Below are positions 5,429 to 5,939 of a DNA stretch of 5,939 nucleotides, piece by piece. The DNA comes from Euryarchaeota archaeon UBA561 (lineage in GTDB: Archaea; Thermoplasmatota; Poseidoniia; Poseidoniales; Poseidoniaceae). Numbering within the stretch: position 1 is the stretch's first letter; the number at the start of each line of letters is the position of its first letter. Location of the stretch: the NCBI GenBank assembly GCA_002502295.1, contig DANX01000105.1, positions 1 through 5,939 of the forward strand, written 5' to 3'. Under the pieces are notes generated by a model. It worked only from the letters and a program-made list of their open reading frames with translations. It was not told where the DNA came from and did not search any database. A program made the position numbers and the translations under genes.

Positions 5429-5939
5429 ACGCTGAGGATTATCACAAATCCGTGGCTGATTACTACGACGAGGAAGCGGAGACCTTTGAGGGGCGTGCCC
5501 AGCAAAATCATGTTCTCGGAACACTTCGTAATCGTTTCAGGGACGTTGTCTTGGAGGGGGAAGTCGGGCATCTTCTTGAGATTGGCTACGGGCCGGGTCT
5601 TGACATGGTGTGGTTCGTTAAACAGCCCGATGTCGCCAAGGTTTCTGGATTGGACATCACCTCAGAATTTTTCAAGATCGTCAAGACCAAAGCCGAATCA
5701 CACGCCAACATGGAGCCACATTTGGGTGGTCCCGAGCAGGCGTTGGAGTTCATCGGTGAAGGCACGGTTGATGCTGTGTATGTGTTCTTCGGTGCCTTGA
5801 ACACCACAGCTGATCTTGAACGGGCCGTGGAGGGCATGGCTGCCGTTTTGAAACCCGGTGGCCGCATCGTTGCGACGTTTTTTAACAAATGGTATGCATT
5901 TGACATCCTTTGGAACGTCATGACTCTTCGGCCCAAGAA
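5425..5939 (+). CDS. Class I SAM-dependent methyltransferase, 3' truncated by window end
   Basis: The frame is open from the ATG at 5425 to the window edge (171 residues seen). It starts with MNAEDYHKSVADYYDEEAETF, a typical N-terminal helix of small-molecule methyltransferases. Motif I is LLEIGYGPG (50-58), the acidic residue after strand 2 is Asp77 (SGLDITSEFF), the strand-4 region is VDAVYVFFGALNT (115-127) and strand 5 is preceded by LKPGGRIVATF (142-152). The FFGALNT and FFNKWY (152-157) blocks resemble a bacterial/archaeal methyltransferase subgroup I recall from memory, with no known substrate. Strand order and motifs indicate a Rossmann-fold enzyme using S-adenosylmethionine in the cytosol. 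Its start codon overlaps the stop of the nucleotidyltransferase gene (ATGA), so the two are almost certainly one operon and may act on the same molecule. About a third of the protein is probably missing. Confidence 0.9.
   Translation, partial: MNAEDYHKSVADYYDEEAETFEGRAQQNHVLGTLRNRFRDVVLEGEVGHLLEIGYGPGLDMVWFVKQPDVAKVSGLDITSEFFKIVKTKAESHANMEPHLGGPEQALEFIGEGTVDAVYVFFGALNTTADLERAVEGMAAVLKPGGRIVATFFNKWYAFDILWNVMTLRPK

Noticed and set aside
5586..5936. A 116-codon minus-strand open frame at the right end.
   Set aside because: It lies wholly opposite the methyltransferase, whose plus-strand frame shows all SAM-binding motifs; the minus translation shows no domain.

Overview
This compact stretch of six genes has almost no intergenic DNA. 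It most likely comes from a streamlined planktonic archaeon, and a marine Group II euryarchaeote (Poseidoniales) is my best guess. The evidence is indirect. None of the internal genes has a Shine-Dalgarno motif at the usual distance from its start, and AT-rich boxes about 25-31 bases upstream of starts suggest leaderless archaeal transcripts. The HD phosphohydrolase has an archaeal/eukaryotic-style N-terminus, and the GC content looks moderate. No rRNA or other taxonomic marker is present, so a bacterial origin is not excluded.

Layout: (1) bases 1-464, +, the C-terminal part of an acyl-CoA dehydrogenase of the isovaleryl-CoA type; (2) 454-1386, -, a membrane protein of unknown function with a charged, Ala/Lys-rich helical N-terminus and four predicted membrane segments, overlapping gene 1 tail-to-tail by 11 bases; (3) 1428-2039, -, a short AlkA/Mag-type 3-methyladenine DNA glycosylase, 41 bases upstream of gene 2 and probably co-transcribed with it; (4) 2090-2554, +, an HD-domain 5'-deoxynucleotidase-like protein (YfbR/HDDC2 type), divergent from the glycosylase across 50 bases; (5) 2566 to about 4536, -, a large polytopic GT-C glycosyltransferase of the PMT/ArnT type, tail-to-tail with gene 4 across 11 bases; (6) about 4574-5428, +, a protein with a winged-helix-like N-terminus and a Pol-beta-type nucleotidyltransferase domain; (7) 5425 to the window end, +, a class I SAM methyltransferase, truncated by the edge and joined to gene 6 by an ATGA overlap.

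Two functional themes can be inferred. The divergent pair in the middle (glycosylase and HD deoxynucleotidase) could both serve DNA or nucleotide-pool maintenance. The right-hand group pairs a sugar-lipid-dependent membrane glycosyltransferase with a nucleotidyltransferase-methyltransferase operon of unknown substrate, which could be a small surface-glycan or lipid-modification module. The left end is catabolic (branched-chain amino acid or fatty acid oxidation). I found no mobile elements, CRISPR arrays, tRNAs or rRNAs, and no frameshifted genes. The best candidate for undescribed biology is the nucleotidyltransferase-methyltransferase pair and its divergent glycosyltransferase.
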